A stretch of DNA of 64,000 nucleotides from Alcaligenes faecalis (GCF_002443155.1 NZ_CP023667.1:3844001-3908000); one strand, 5' to 3'. Positions 26,975-36,024 are shown, counted from the first letter of the stretch. The notes: generated from the letters alone by a model not told the origin. Translations and numbers: made by a program.

Positions 26975-26992
26975 AGCCTGCCACGGCAGGCT
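26975..26992 (+). repeat. Intercistronic hairpin between the dioxygenase and FAH genes
   Basis: AGCCTGCC and GGCAGGCT flank AC, forming a tight hairpin with no T-run between the dioxygenase stop (26949) and the hydrolase ATG (27044). It is probably an mRNA processing or stability element inside the operon. Confidence 0.5.
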
Positions 26993-27043
26993 GACCTGAT
27001 TTACTTAAGCCATCCGCATAGATGGCCCAATCTGGAGATAGAA

Positions 27044-27967
27044 ATGCGTCTTGTAACGTACCGTAGTGAAGTTGCTGCCGCTGGCCGCCTGGGTGCCATT
27101 GTGGGCGATCTGGTGGTTGACCTGGGTTACCTGGGCGACGCCACTGGCCACATGCTGCCTGACAATATGCTCGATTTCATCGACCTGGGCCCAGCCGCTG
27201 TGACCTCCACGGCTCGCTTGCTGGAAACCTACGCCGACGATATGCCTTTTGGTGTGGCACTGCCCCTGGCCAACGTCAAGCTGTTGGCTCCTATCCCACG
27301 CCCACGCAAGAACATCTTTGGTATCGGCCTGAACTACGTGGAACACGTGGCCGAATCCAGCCGCACTCTGGACACCTCCAAAGAGCTGCCCAAACAGCCC
27401 GTGATTTTCTCCAAGCCACCAACCACCGTGGTTGGCCCTGGCGATGCCATCGAGCACAACAAGAACATCACTCAGCAAATGGACTGGGAAGTTGAACTGG
27501 CCGTGATCATGGGCACCCGTGCTCAGCGCGTGGCCAAAGAAGACGCCCTGAAGTACGTGTTCGGTTACTCCGTCATGATCGACGTGAGCGCCCGTGACTG
27601 CCGTCGTGCCGGTCAGTGGATCTACTCCAAAGGCCAGGACACCTACGCTCCTTTCGGTCCCGTTATCGTGACTGCTGACGAGCTGACCGACCCTCACAAC
27701 CTGAACCTGAGCCTGACTCTGAACGGTGTGACCAAGCAAAGCTCCAACACCAAGCACATGCTGTTCAACGTGAACGACCTGATCGCTGACATCAGCGCCG
27801 GTATCACGCTGGAACCCGGTGACATCATCGCTACCGGTACCCCGGAAGGCGTGGGCGCTGGCCGTGATCCTCAAGAGTGGATGTGGCCTGGTGACGTGGT
27901 GCACGCTGTGGTTGAAGGCATCGGTGAATTGCGTCACCCCATCGTGGACGTGACCCCCCAAAACTAA
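27044..27967 (+). CDS. Fumarylacetoacetate hydrolase-family protein (fumaryl-/maleylpyruvate hydrolase type)
   Basis: A 307-residue FAH-fold hydrolase with the substrate loop G-I-G-L-N-Y-V-E-H, F-S-K-P-P-T-T-V-V-G-P-G-D, and metal ligands in D-W-E-V-E-L-A-V-I (E-x-E) and V-M-I-D-V-S-A-R-D. The ATG at 27044 follows TGGAGAT and gives the canonical N-terminus M-R-L-V-T-Y; an in-frame ATG at 26969 would overlap the hairpin. It likely hydrolyses the 2,4-dioxo acid formed by ring cleavage to pyruvate plus fumarate or maleate. There is no maleylpyruvate isomerase in the operon, so direct maleylpyruvate hydrolysis is possible. Confidence 0.88.
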   Translation: MRLVTYRSEVAAAGRLGAIVGDLVVDLGYLGDATGHMLPDNMLDFIDLGPAAVTSTARLLETYADDMPFGVALPLANVKLLAPIPRPRKNIFGIGLNYVEHVAESSRTLDTSKELPKQPVIFSKPPTTVVGPGDAIEHNKNITQQMDWEVELAVIMGTRAQRVAKEDALKYVFGYSVMIDVSARDCRRAGQWIYSKGQDTYAPFGPVIVTADELTDPHNLNLSLTLNGVTKQSSNTKHMLFNVNDLIADISAGITLEPGDIIATGTPEGVGAGRDPQEWMWPGDVVHAVVEGIGELRHPIVDVTPQN

Positions 27968-27979
27968 GTAAAGGAGAGC

Positions 27980-29011
27980 ATGATGCTGGAATTGCGTCAG
28001 TTCAAGGCCGCCGCCGTTCAGGCAGCGCCTGTGTTCCTGGACACGAATGCGACCATCGAAAAAGTATGTCGTCTGATCAATGAAGCAGCCGACAACGGTG
28101 CCGAGCTGATCGCCTTTCCCGAGGTGTTCGTCTCCGGTTACCCCTACTGGAGCTGGGTGATGAACCCGATCGACGGCAGCCCGTGGTTCGAGCGCCTGTG
28201 CAAATCGGCCATCGAAGTGCCCGGTCCCGAGATCCAGAAGGTTGCGCAAGTTTGTCGTCAGCGCAAGGTCAACGTGGTGTTGGGTGTGAACGAGCGCAGT
28301 CCCGTTGGCATCGGCACCATTTACAACACGCTGGTCACCATCGGCGCGGACGGTCGCATTCTGGGCCGTCACCGCAAACTGGTTCCCACCTGGGCTGAAA
28401 AGCTGACCTGGGCCAACGGTGATGCGTCCTCGATGCGTGTGCATGACACCACCATCGGCCCTCTGGGTGCCTTGGCTTGCGGTGAAAACACCAACACGCT
28501 GGCTCGTTTCAGCCTGTTGTCGCAAGGTGAACTGGTCCACGTTGCCAGCTACATCGCCTTGCCCGTGGCACCAAAAGACTACGACATGGCTGAAGCGATT
28601 CGCTTGCGTGCCGCTGCTCACTGCTTTGAAGGCAAGGTGTTTACGGTGGTGGCTTGCTCGACGGTTTCCGAGGAAATCATCGAAGCCATGTCGGCCAGCC
28701 ATCCTGAAGCACGTGATCTGCTGGCTCGTCCCAACAGCGCGTTCTCGGGCATTATTGGCCCCGATGGCCGCGTTCAGGGCGAAGCACTGATCGACAAGGA
28801 AGGCATTGCCTACGCCGACATCGATCTGTCGCGCTGCATCCAGCCGCGTCAAATGCACGACATCACCGGTCACTACAACCGTTTTGACGTGTTTGACCTG
28901 CGTGTGAACCGCAAGGCTTTGACGCCTGCCCGCTTTTACGAAGGCGACGCAGCGTCCCAGCCAGACCTGAATCCTGCCGAGTTCTCCGTTCTGGACGACA
29001 AGGAAGTGTAA
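27980..29011 (+). CDS. Nitrilase-superfamily carbon-nitrogen hydrolase
   Basis: A 343-residue branch-1-like nitrilase. The catalytic triad is visible: E48 in A-F-P-E-V-F, K133 in G-R-H-R-K-L-V-P-T and C167 in A-C-G-E-N-T-N. The C-G-E-N sequence differs from the C-W-E-H of well-studied arylacetonitrilases. Length and triad fit a true nitrilase rather than a short amidase. It follows the FAH gene by 12 bp after AAGGAGAG. Two roles can be imagined: converting indole-3-acetonitrile or another arylnitrile to the acid, or releasing ammonia from a nitrogenous ring-cleavage product. Neither can be settled from sequence. Confidence 0.88.
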   Translation: MMLELRQFKAAAVQAAPVFLDTNATIEKVCRLINEAADNGAELIAFPEVFVSGYPYWSWVMNPIDGSPWFERLCKSAIEVPGPEIQKVAQVCRQRKVNVVLGVNERSPVGIGTIYNTLVTIGADGRILGRHRKLVPTWAEKLTWANGDASSMRVHDTTIGPLGALACGENTNTLARFSLLSQGELVHVASYIALPVAPKDYDMAEAIRLRAAAHCFEGKVFTVVACSTVSEEIIEAMSASHPEARDLLARPNSAFSGIIGPDGRVQGEALIDKEGIAYADIDLSRCIQPRQMHDITGHYNRFDVFDLRVNRKALTPARFYEGDAASQPDLNPAEFSVLDDKEV

Positions 29012-29022
29012 GAGGGTTCAAG

Positions 29023-29059
29023 ACGGTCCCTTTCCCCCAGTGGATCGGGACCGTTTTTT
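29023..29059 (+). terminator. Rho-independent terminator of the ring-cleavage operon
   Basis: ACGGTCCC (29023-29030) pairs with GGGACCGT (29047-29054), followed by a run of Ts to 29059. It lies 12 bp after the nitrilase stop and ends the 23467-29011 transcription unit. Confidence 0.88.
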
Positions 29060-29256
29060 GACGGGTCTCTTTGCTCAAGCGACCTGCTCAAAAAAACCGC
29101 CGTGGCCTTGCCGCAGCGGTCCAAGATGCAAGCTGCCTTTGTAAAGAAGGCGGTGCCGGGCCTGAAGGAGCGGGCTGTTTTAACGGCTGGTCCCTATCCT
29201 GCGCCATGCAGGGCAGGCAACGATAACGACGACATAAGACCCAAGTAGGAGATGAA

Positions 29257-30045
29257 ATGAGCGACAAGAACCCATTGGCAGCCTTTATCCAGGCGATCGA
29301 CAGCAAGCAGGTCCGTTTCGTGGATCTGACCCAAACCCTGTCTCCCAGCTTCCCCGCCTTGCAACTGCCCCCCCAATTTGGCCAGACTGCCGGTTTCTCG
29401 ATTGAGCGCATCAGCCAATACGACGAAAACGGCCCAGGCTGGTACTGGAACAACTTCACCTGTGGCGAACACACCGGTACCCACTTTGACGCGCCTGCGC
29501 ACTGGATCTCCGGCAAGGACCATCCAGACAACACGGTCGACACTATTCCAGTGGACAACTTCCTGCGCCCTGCCGTGGTGGTTGATGCTTCCGCTGAAGT
29601 GGCCCAGAACGAAGACTTCATCCTGACCTCCGAGTTCCTGTTGAACTGGGAAGCCAAGCATGGCCGTATCCCTGAAGGCGCCTGGGTGCTGTTTCGCACC
29701 GACTGGTCCAAGCGCGTGAACGACGCCGAGGCATTCCTGAACATGCGTGAAGACGGTGCTCACACGCCTGGCCCAGCTCAGGAAGCGGTAGAGTGGATGA
29801 TTCACGAGCGCAAGGTTCACGGTTTTGGCGTTGAAACCATCAACACCGATGCTGGCCAATCCTACTCCTGGCCTATTGGCTACCCTTGCCACACCCTGAT
29901 GCACGGTGCCAACCGCTACGGTCTGCAGTGCTTGTGCAACCTGGATCAGCTGCCCCCTCAAGGTGCACTGATCATGTCGGCCCCTTTGAAGATTGAAGGC
30001 GGTTCCGGCAGCCCATTGCGCGTGGTCGCACTGGTTGCTCAGTAA
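29257..30045 (+). CDS. Cyclase-family (isatin hydrolase / kynurenine formamidase-like) metal hydrolase
   Basis: A 262-residue member of the cyclase family (PF04199). The hallmark metal motif H-T-G-T-H-F-D-A-P-A-H-W is near residue 72, and D-L-T-Q-T-L-S-P-S-F-P opens the domain, as in Mn-dependent isatin hydrolases. The family opens cyclic amides (isatin to isatinate) or cuts N-formylkynurenine. It has its own TAGGAG ribosome site and lies between two terminator- or promoter-bounded units in an island with IorAB, an aryl-CoA hydroxylase and Rieske genes. No kynureninase or tryptophan dioxygenase gene is present, which favours the isatin role over the kynurenine role. Confidence 0.85.
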   Translation: MSDKNPLAAFIQAIDSKQVRFVDLTQTLSPSFPALQLPPQFGQTAGFSIERISQYDENGPGWYWNNFTCGEHTGTHFDAPAHWISGKDHPDNTVDTIPVDNFLRPAVVVDASAEVAQNEDFILTSEFLLNWEAKHGRIPEGAWVLFRTDWSKRVNDAEAFLNMREDGAHTPGPAQEAVEWMIHERKVHGFGVETINTDAGQSYSWPIGYPCHTLMHGANRYGLQCLCNLDQLPPQGALIMSAPLKIEGGSGSPLRVVALVAQ

Positions 30046-30372
30046 GTAGAAAACGGTGGGGAAGTGGCAGAACTGTGTACCATGCGGTTCTGCTGTTTTC
30101 TCACCTAGTGGTTTTCCATTATATTCGGCAGTATATATTTATCCGTAAACTATTCATCAATAAAATAAATTCACAAAAGAATGAATAGAGATCCAGCCAT
30201 ACAGCCAGTCTTGGTGTCAGGCAGCCGGTTTTAGCGGAGACAGTAGACGAGCCTTACGCAGCCTTTTTCAGGTTACGCGATACCGTCCCATTGCCCCCTG
30301 CGGCGCTACATCATGCCACGGCTTGGCCTTTTTGGCTGGGTAATTGATGTAGTCATGCTCAATGGTAGGCAC
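30046..30372. promoter_or_regulatory. Non-coding region upstream of the Rieske operon with AT-rich dyads
   Basis: No gene is evident in this stretch. An AT-rich block at 30115-30190 contains CTATTCAT (30150-30157) and ATGAATAG (30181-30188), an 8-bp inverted repeat with a 23-nt spacer. A weaker dyad, ATAT-N8-ATAT, occupies 30121-30136. Composition resembles the MarR-type sites at 18.2, 22.1 and 23.4 kb, so this is the probable regulated promoter of the reductase-Rieske-ligase operon. Confidence 0.45.
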
Positions 30373-31344
30373 ATGATGGATACTTTTGAACTCGTCATCC
30401 GGGACATCCAGAACGCATCCCCGCTGATTCGCAGTTTTACGCTGGAGCCTGCCCAGGCCGGTTCCCTGCCCGCGTTTGCGCCGGGTTCGCACCTGCAGGT
30501 ACAGATTCCTGATCTGAACGATCACCGCTGCTATTCCCTGATTTCGCTGGACGCCGACACGGCACAGGGTCCGACCTGTTACCGTCTGGGCGTGCGCCTG
30601 GAAGACAACAGCTCGGGTGGTTCGCGCTTCATGCACAGCCTGAAAGTAGGCGATACGCTGCGTGTGGCTGGCCCCAAGAATGACTTCCCCTTGCATGCTG
30701 CCGCTGAAGGTGAAACCGAAACCGTGCTGATTGCCGGTGGTATCGGTATCACCCCCATTGCCAGCATGGCCGCTGCCCTGCATCACCAGGGCCGCCCTTA
30801 CCAGCTGCATTATGCCGGTCGCAGCGTGGAACAGCTGGCCTTTCTGGACGAACTGAGCGCCCTGTCCGGCCCGGCCCTGCGTCACTACGCGGACGACAGC
30901 GAAGGCCGTTTCTGCCTGAATACCCTGCTCGATGGTCTGTCCAAAGACCAGCACATTTACGTCTGCGGCCCCAAAGGCATGATTGATGCCGTGATCGAAG
31001 CCTGCAAGCAACGCGGCTGGCCTGGCGACCATGTGCACTTCGAGCTGTTCGTGACGGCGGCTCCCCAGGAAGGTGACCAGCCTTTTGAAGTGGAATTGCG
31101 CCAGACCGGCGTGACCCTGCAAATTCCCGCCGACAAGACCATTGTGGACGTGATGGAAGAGCAGGGCCTGGACCCCATGATCGACTGCAAGCGCGGCGAG
31201 TGCGGCGTCTGTACCTGTGATGTGATCGAAGGCGAGGTTGACCACCGCGACTACTTCCTGAGCGACTCGGAAAAAGCCAGCAACAAGGTCATCCAGATCT
31301 GTATTTCCCGTGCCAAGACCCCGCGTCTGGTGCTGGATCTATAA
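30373..31344 (+). CDS. Phthalate dioxygenase reductase-type FMN/[2Fe-2S] oxidoreductase
   Basis: A 323-residue reductase with the flavin-binding motif R-C-Y-S-L-I-S near residue 52, the NAD(P)-binding block I-A-G-G-I-G-I-T-P-I and a C-terminal plant-type [2Fe-2S] domain C-K-R-G-E-C-G-V-C-T-C. It transfers electrons from NAD(P)H to the Rieske oxygenase encoded next. The start M-M-D-T-F at 30373 is chosen because homologues begin there and a GGTAGG precedes it; an earlier ATG at 30313 would add 20 atypical residues. It is the first gene of the operon. Confidence 0.9.
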   Translation: MMDTFELVIRDIQNASPLIRSFTLEPAQAGSLPAFAPGSHLQVQIPDLNDHRCYSLISLDADTAQGPTCYRLGVRLEDNSSGGSRFMHSLKVGDTLRVAGPKNDFPLHAAAEGETETVLIAGGIGITPIASMAAALHHQGRPYQLHYAGRSVEQLAFLDELSALSGPALRHYADDSEGRFCLNTLLDGLSKDQHIYVCGPKGMIDAVIEACKQRGWPGDHVHFELFVTAAPQEGDQPFEVELRQTGVTLQIPADKTIVDVMEEQGLDPMIDCKRGECGVCTCDVIEGEVDHRDYFLSDSEKASNKVIQICISRAKTPRLVLDL

Positions 31345-31364
31345 GCCCAAGGGCGACGGAGAAC

Positions 31365-32702
31365 ATGATGGAAAAGTATCGTGATAATCCCCAGGCCATC
31401 CGCGAATTGGTACGCGAGGCCGAGGTCCACAAGGATTTGTACATCAACCAGGAGCTGTTTGAACTGGAGATGGAGCAGTTGTTCGTCAATACCTGGGTCT
31501 ACGTTGGCCATGCCAGCCAGGTGCCCAATAAAGGCGACTTCTACACCACGACGGTCGGTACTGAGTCCGTCATCATGGTGCGCCATACCGATGAGAGCAT
31601 CCGCGTGCTCTACAACCGTTGCCCGCACAAAGGTGTGCAAGTGGCGGGCGAGACCTGTGGCAACACGGGCAAGTTCTTCCGTTGCCCCTACCACGCCTGG
31701 ACCTTCAAGACGGACGGCTCCCTGCTGTCCATCCCCTTGAAGAAAGGCTACGAGAACACCGGCTTTGAATGCACCGAAGGCAGCAAGGGCATGGCCGCGG
31801 TACAGAACGTCAAGGTGTACCGCGATTTCGTGTTCTGCCGCCTGGCCGACGAAGGCGTAAGCTTTGAGGACTTCTTTGGCGAGTCCCTGAGCACCATCGA
31901 CAATATGGTGGATCGCTCCCCCGAAGGCCGCCTGGAAGTGGCCGGCGGCGTGATGCGCTACATGCACCAGTGCAACTGGAAAATGCTGGTCGATAACCAG
32001 ACCGATACCTGTCACCCCATGGTGGCGCACGAGTCCTCGGCGGGTACGGCGGTTAAAGCCTGGGAAGCCGCCCCTCCAGGTACGCCCAAGCCCATGGCGG
32101 TCGAGCTGTTTGCTCCTTTCATGTCGCCTTACGAGTTCTACGAAGGCATGGGCATTCGCGTGTGGGAAAACGGTCACGGCCATACCGGCGTGAGCAATTC
32201 CATCCACGCTGATTACTCCGAAATTCCCGGCTACTGGGATCAGATGGTCGAAGCTTATGGTGAAGAGCGCGCCAAAGCCATTTTGGGCGACACGCGTCAC
32301 AACACCTGTTACTTCCCCAACATCATGGTCAAGGGCCCGATCCAGACCCTGCGTTTGTTCAAGCCGCTGGCCGCTGACAAGACCCTGGTGGAATCCTGGA
32401 CCTTCCGCCTGGTGGGTGCCCCTGACACCTTCCTGGAACGCACCCTGATGTACAACCGTCTGATCAACGCACCGACCTCCATGGTCGGTCACGATGATCT
32501 GGAAATGTACGAGCGTGCCCAGCACGGTTTGCAGTCGCGTGGTCGCGACTGGATGAACCTGGCCCGTCTGGTGGAAAAAGATGAAGACCAGCAAAAGAAT
32601 GTGGTGATCAACGGCACCAGCGAAATGCAGATGCGCGCCCAGTTCCGCGCCTGGTTGAAGTTCATGCTGCCCGAGCAGCAGGCCAAGAAAGAAGAGGAAT
32701 AA
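31365..32702 (+). CDS. Rieske aromatic-ring-hydroxylating oxygenase, alpha subunit
   Basis: A 445-residue large subunit. The Rieske [2Fe-2S] motif is C86-P-H88 and C107-P-Y-H110. The mononuclear iron site is in D-N-Q-T-D-T-C-H217-P-M-V-A-H222, with a bridging aspartate at 210 or 214. It belongs to the benzoate/anthranilate/IacC-like group with a small beta subunit and a single reductase partner. The ring substrate is not decided by sequence. Its operon partners (CoA ligase, Ltp2-like aldolase) and the isatin-hydrolase-like gene suggest oxidation of indole-3-acetate at ring carbons 2 and 3. Confidence 0.9.
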   Translation: MMEKYRDNPQAIRELVREAEVHKDLYINQELFELEMEQLFVNTWVYVGHASQVPNKGDFYTTTVGTESVIMVRHTDESIRVLYNRCPHKGVQVAGETCGNTGKFFRCPYHAWTFKTDGSLLSIPLKKGYENTGFECTEGSKGMAAVQNVKVYRDFVFCRLADEGVSFEDFFGESLSTIDNMVDRSPEGRLEVAGGVMRYMHQCNWKMLVDNQTDTCHPMVAHESSAGTAVKAWEAAPPGTPKPMAVELFAPFMSPYEFYEGMGIRVWENGHGHTGVSNSIHADYSEIPGYWDQMVEAYGEERAKAILGDTRHNTCYFPNIMVKGPIQTLRLFKPLAADKTLVESWTFRLVGAPDTFLERTLMYNRLINAPTSMVGHDDLEMYERAQHGLQSRGRDWMNLARLVEKDEDQQKNVVINGTSEMQMRAQFRAWLKFMLPEQQAKKEEE

Positions 32703-32704
32703 CC

Positions 32705-33187
32705 ATGAGCGAAATCAGCCGTCAGGCCCTTATCGATTTTGTGTATGCGGAAGCCCGCCTGCTGGATGAACAGCGCTACGAGCAATGGCTCGACCTGTTC
32801 ACCGAGGATGGCTACTACTGGATGCCGCTGGTGCACGATCAGCAGGACGCCCGTTTGCATGCGTCCCTGATGCACGAGGACAAGCTCTTGCTGCGTATCC
32901 GTGTGGAGCGTCTGGCAGGCCGTCGCACTTTCTCCCAGCAGCCCAAGAGCCGCAGCCATCACCTGCTCCAGCAACCCACTGTGGAAAGCATGGATGAGGA
33001 AAAAGGCGAATACACCGTGCGTTGCGCCTTCCACTACACGGAAACGCGTGGCGACAACCAAGATATCTATGTGGGTTGGAATACCTACACCCTGGTGCGC
33101 CAGGACGACGCTTTGAAGATCCGTCTGAAACGGGTGGATCTGCTCAATTGCGACGCGCCTTTCGGCAATATCCAGTTGTTTATGTGA
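32705..33187 (+). CDS. Rieske oxygenase beta (small) subunit
   Basis: A 160-residue SnoaL/NTF2-like beta subunit with the typical opening D-F-V-Y-A-E-A-R-L-L-D-E-Q-R-Y-E-Q-W and F-T-E-D-G-Y-Y-W-M-P. It is structural, forming the alpha3-beta3 hexamer, and has no cofactor ligands. It starts 2 bp after the alpha-subunit stop, so the two are translationally coupled. Confidence 0.92.
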   Translation: MSEISRQALIDFVYAEARLLDEQRYEQWLDLFTEDGYYWMPLVHDQQDARLHASLMHEDKLLLRIRVERLAGRRTFSQQPKSRSHHLLQQPTVESMDEEKGEYTVRCAFHYTETRGDNQDIYVGWNTYTLVRQDDALKIRLKRVDLLNCDAPFGNIQLFM

Positions 33188-33203
33188 CAGGACAGGAGAA
33201 TTT

Positions 33204-34838
33204 TTGATGGCCAACACCACGGTCTACCAGGCTTTTCGAGACACCGCCCAGAAATGGGGCGACAAGCCCTTTGTATGTACCCTGCCTGAGACCGCCGAGA
33301 TCTACGGTATTGAAGCGGGCGAGCTGACTTATGGTCAGGCGCTGGAGCGTATCGACGCCTTGCGCGCCGGTTACGCCGCCGCTGGCTATGGCCACGGTCA
33401 CCGCGTCGGCATCCTGCTGGAGAACCGCCCTGTGTTCTTCCTGCACTGGTTCGCACTGAACAGCCTGGGCGTGTCGATTGTGCCAATCAATCCTGACTTG
33501 CGCGCTGCCGAGCTGGAATACCTGATCGGCCATTCGGAAATGATCATGGCCATTGCTCTGCCCAGCCGTCACCAGGATCTGGTGGAAGCGGCTCAGCGTG
33601 CTGGTCAGCCTTTTGCCATCATGGCCGATGGCGATGTGCCTCCGATGGTGGAGCGCGCCGCCTCCCGTTCCTGTGACATTCCTGATGAAAACAGCGAATG
33701 TGCCTTGCTGTACACCTCCGGTACCACAGGCCGCCCCAAGGGCTGCATGCTGGCTAACCAGTACTTCCATTATGCTGGCGAGTGGTATCGCGACATTGGT
33801 GGTCTGGCTTCGCTGGAGCATGGCAAAGAGCGCATGCTGACTCCGCTGCCCCTGTTCCACATGAATGCGATGGCCTGCTCGACCATGGCCATGATCAAGA
33901 CCGGCGGCTGCCTGATCTCCCTGGACCGTTTCCACCCACGTAGCTGGTGGGATTCGGTGCGCGAGTCCGGCGCAACCGTGGTGCATTATCTGGGTGTGAT
34001 GCCAGCCATCCTGATGAAGGCCGAGGCCAGCGAAAAAGACCGTCAACACAATGTGCGCTTTGGTTTTGGCGCTGGTGTGGACCGTGGTCTGCATCCTATT
34101 TTTGAAGAACGCTTTGGTTTCCCGTTGCTGGAAGCCTGGGCCATGACGGAAACGGGCGCCGGTGCCAGCATCATCGCCAATCACGAGCCCCGCTTTATCG
34201 GCACCTCCTGCTTCGGTAAGGAAATGCCTGTCGTGGAAGTGCTGCTGCGTAAAGACGATGGCGAACCTGCTCAGGCCGGTGAAAACGGCGAGCTGCTGGT
34301 GCGCTCGGCCGGTGACAACCCACGCTACGGCTTTTTCTCCGGTTACTGGAAAGACCCGGCGGCGACTGATGAAGCCTGGGAAGGCGGCTGGTTCCACACG
34401 GGCGACATCGTTTGCCGTGACGAACAAGGCTACCTGCACTTTGTGGACCGTAAAAAGAACGTGATCCGTCGCAGTGGCGAGAACATCGCTGCCGTGGAAG
34501 TGGAAAACATCATGCAGCAGCACCCGCTGGTGCGCTCCATTGCCGTGGCCGCCGTGCCCGACGCCATCCGTGGCGACGAAGTGATGGCGCTGGTGGTGCC
34601 GCACAATCCTATCGAAACCCAGGAACAGCGCGAACAGGCTGCCCAGGAAATGGTGCAGTGGGGCCTGACCCAGCTGGCCTATTTCAAGGTGCCCGGCTAC
34701 GTGTTGTTTGTGGATGCCCTGCCGCTGACCTCGACCAACAAGATTCAGCGCGGTGAGCTGAAAACAGTGGCTCTGGCCGCTTTGGAAAACCCGGCCTGCG
34801 TGAATACCAATCACCTGAAAAAACGTCAGGAGGCCTGA
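33204..34838 (+). CDS. AMP-forming acyl/aryl-CoA ligase
   Basis: A 544-residue adenylate-forming enzyme. Motifs are the P-loop L-L-Y-T-S-G-T-T-G-R-P-K-G near residue 168, A-M-T-E-T-G-A-G, the hinge G-D-I-V-C-R-D-E-Q-G-Y-L-H-F-V-D-R-K-K-N, and the catalytic lysine in T-N-K-I-Q-R-G-E-L-K near residue 512. It converts a carboxylic acid to its CoA thioester. In this operon it sits between the Rieske oxygenase and a CoA-dependent aldolase, so the likely substrate is the hydroxylated acid with a carboxymethyl side chain. Activation of anthranilate or salicylate for the hydroxylase upstream is the alternative. Confidence 0.88.
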   Translation: MMANTTVYQAFRDTAQKWGDKPFVCTLPETAEIYGIEAGELTYGQALERIDALRAGYAAAGYGHGHRVGILLENRPVFFLHWFALNSLGVSIVPINPDLRAAELEYLIGHSEMIMAIALPSRHQDLVEAAQRAGQPFAIMADGDVPPMVERAASRSCDIPDENSECALLYTSGTTGRPKGCMLANQYFHYAGEWYRDIGGLASLEHGKERMLTPLPLFHMNAMACSTMAMIKTGGCLISLDRFHPRSWWDSVRESGATVVHYLGVMPAILMKAEASEKDRQHNVRFGFGAGVDRGLHPIFEERFGFPLLEAWAMTETGAGASIIANHEPRFIGTSCFGKEMPVVEVLLRKDDGEPAQAGENGELLVRSAGDNPRYGFFSGYWKDPAATDEAWEGGWFHTGDIVCRDEQGYLHFVDRKKNVIRRSGENIAAVEVENIMQQHPLVRSIAVAAVPDAIRGDEVMALVVPHNPIETQEQREQAAQEMVQWGLTQLAYFKVPGYVLFVDALPLTSTNKIQRGELKTVALAALENPACVNTNHLKKRQEA

Positions 34839-34842
34839 GCCC

Positions 34843-36024
34843 ATGGCCCTGCCGCAAGCAGCCCGCCAGGGCTATGACGATGTGGTGCTGGTCGCTCCGG
34901 TGACCATTCCCTACGAGCGCCATTCCGAGCAGACCGCGCATTGGTGGCTGGGTGCGGCATTGGGCCAGTTGCTGGCCCAGTCCGGCCTGAAAAAAGCCGA
35001 CGTCGATGGCGTGTGTGTATCCAGCTTCACGCTGGGTTCGGATAGTGCCGTCGGTGTGATGCAGCATTTTCAAATGAGCCCGCGCTGGCTGGATCACATC
35101 CCTATGGGTGGAGCCAGCGGTGTGGTGGCGATGCGCCGTGCGGCTCGTGCCGTGCAGTGTGGCGATGCGTCCATCGTGGCGTGTATCGCGGGCGATACCA
35201 ATCACCGTGAGTCCTTCAAGAACACGGTGTCGGGCTTCTCGCGTTTCTCGCAGGATGCCGTCTACCCTTACGGTGCCGGTGGCCCCAACGCCAGCTTTGC
35301 GCTGCTGACGGACTACTACATGCGTCACTACGGTGCCACGCGTGAAGACTTCGGCAAGCTGTGCGTCGCTCAGCGTGATAACGCGCTGCGCAATCCGCAC
35401 GCCCTGATGAAAAAGCCGCTGACGCTGGAGCAGTACATGGAGGCGCGCGTCATTGCCGACCCCATCCATCTGTTCGATTGCGTGATGCCTTGCGCTGGAG
35501 CCGAAGGGTATCTGGTGATGCGTCGTGAACAGGCCGAAGCACTGGGTCTGCCTTATGTGCGTATTCGTTCCACCATCGAGCGTCACAACGCCTTCCCTGA
35601 AGATGCGGTACAGCATCGTGGTGGCTGGGCCATGGACAAGGATGCGTTCTACGAGCACGGGGGCCTCACCCCGGCAGACGTGGATTTCATGGAAACCTAC
35701 GATGACTACCCTGTCATCAACGTCCTGCAGTTTGAAGACCTGGGATTCTGCGCCAAGGGCGAAGGCCCGGAATTCATCCGCAAGAACACCTTTACCGTAG
35801 ACGGCAGCTTTCCCTTCAATACCAGCGGCGGCCAGTTGTCGGTAGGCCAGGCGGGCGCTGCCGGTGGTTATCTGGGTCTGGTTCAGGCGCTGCGCCAATT
35901 GACGGATACCGCAGGCGATACGCAGGTGGCCAATGCCCGCATCGGCCTGGTGTCCGGCTTTGGCATGATTAATTACGACCGCGGCATTTGTACTGCTGCG
36001 GCCTTGCTGGAACGGGGACAGTAA
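34843..36024 (+). CDS. Thiolase-like Ltp2-type aldolase subunit
   Basis: A 393-residue thiolase-superfamily protein of the SCP-x/lipid-transfer branch. The position of the thiolase nucleophile cysteine reads M-G-G-A-S-G-V-V-A-M (residues 88-97), so the cysteine is absent and normal thiolytic cleavage is unlikely. It has Y286-D in M-E-T-Y-D-D-Y-P, as in steroid-degrading Ltp2 retro-aldolases. Those enzymes need a DUF35 partner, and one is encoded immediately downstream with a 1-bp TAATG overlap. Inferred reaction: retro-aldol cleavage of a tertiary beta-hydroxyacyl-CoA to a ketone and acetyl-CoA. Confidence 0.85.
   Translation: MALPQAARQGYDDVVLVAPVTIPYERHSEQTAHWWLGAALGQLLAQSGLKKADVDGVCVSSFTLGSDSAVGVMQHFQMSPRWLDHIPMGGASGVVAMRRAARAVQCGDASIVACIAGDTNHRESFKNTVSGFSRFSQDAVYPYGAGGPNASFALLTDYYMRHYGATREDFGKLCVAQRDNALRNPHALMKKPLTLEQYMEARVIADPIHLFDCVMPCAGAEGYLVMRREQAEALGLPYVRIRSTIERHNAFPEDAVQHRGGWAMDKDAFYEHGGLTPADVDFMETYDDYPVINVLQFEDLGFCAKGEGPEFIRKNTFTVDGSFPFNTSGGQLSVGQAGAAGGYLGLVQALRQLTDTAGDTQVANARIGLVSGFGMINYDRGICTAAALLERGQ

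Noticed and set aside
27005..28873. 622-codon minus-strand open frame opposite the FAH and nitrilase genes
   Set aside because: Two motif-bearing genes lie on the other strand in different frames, and the antisense frame ignores their boundary.
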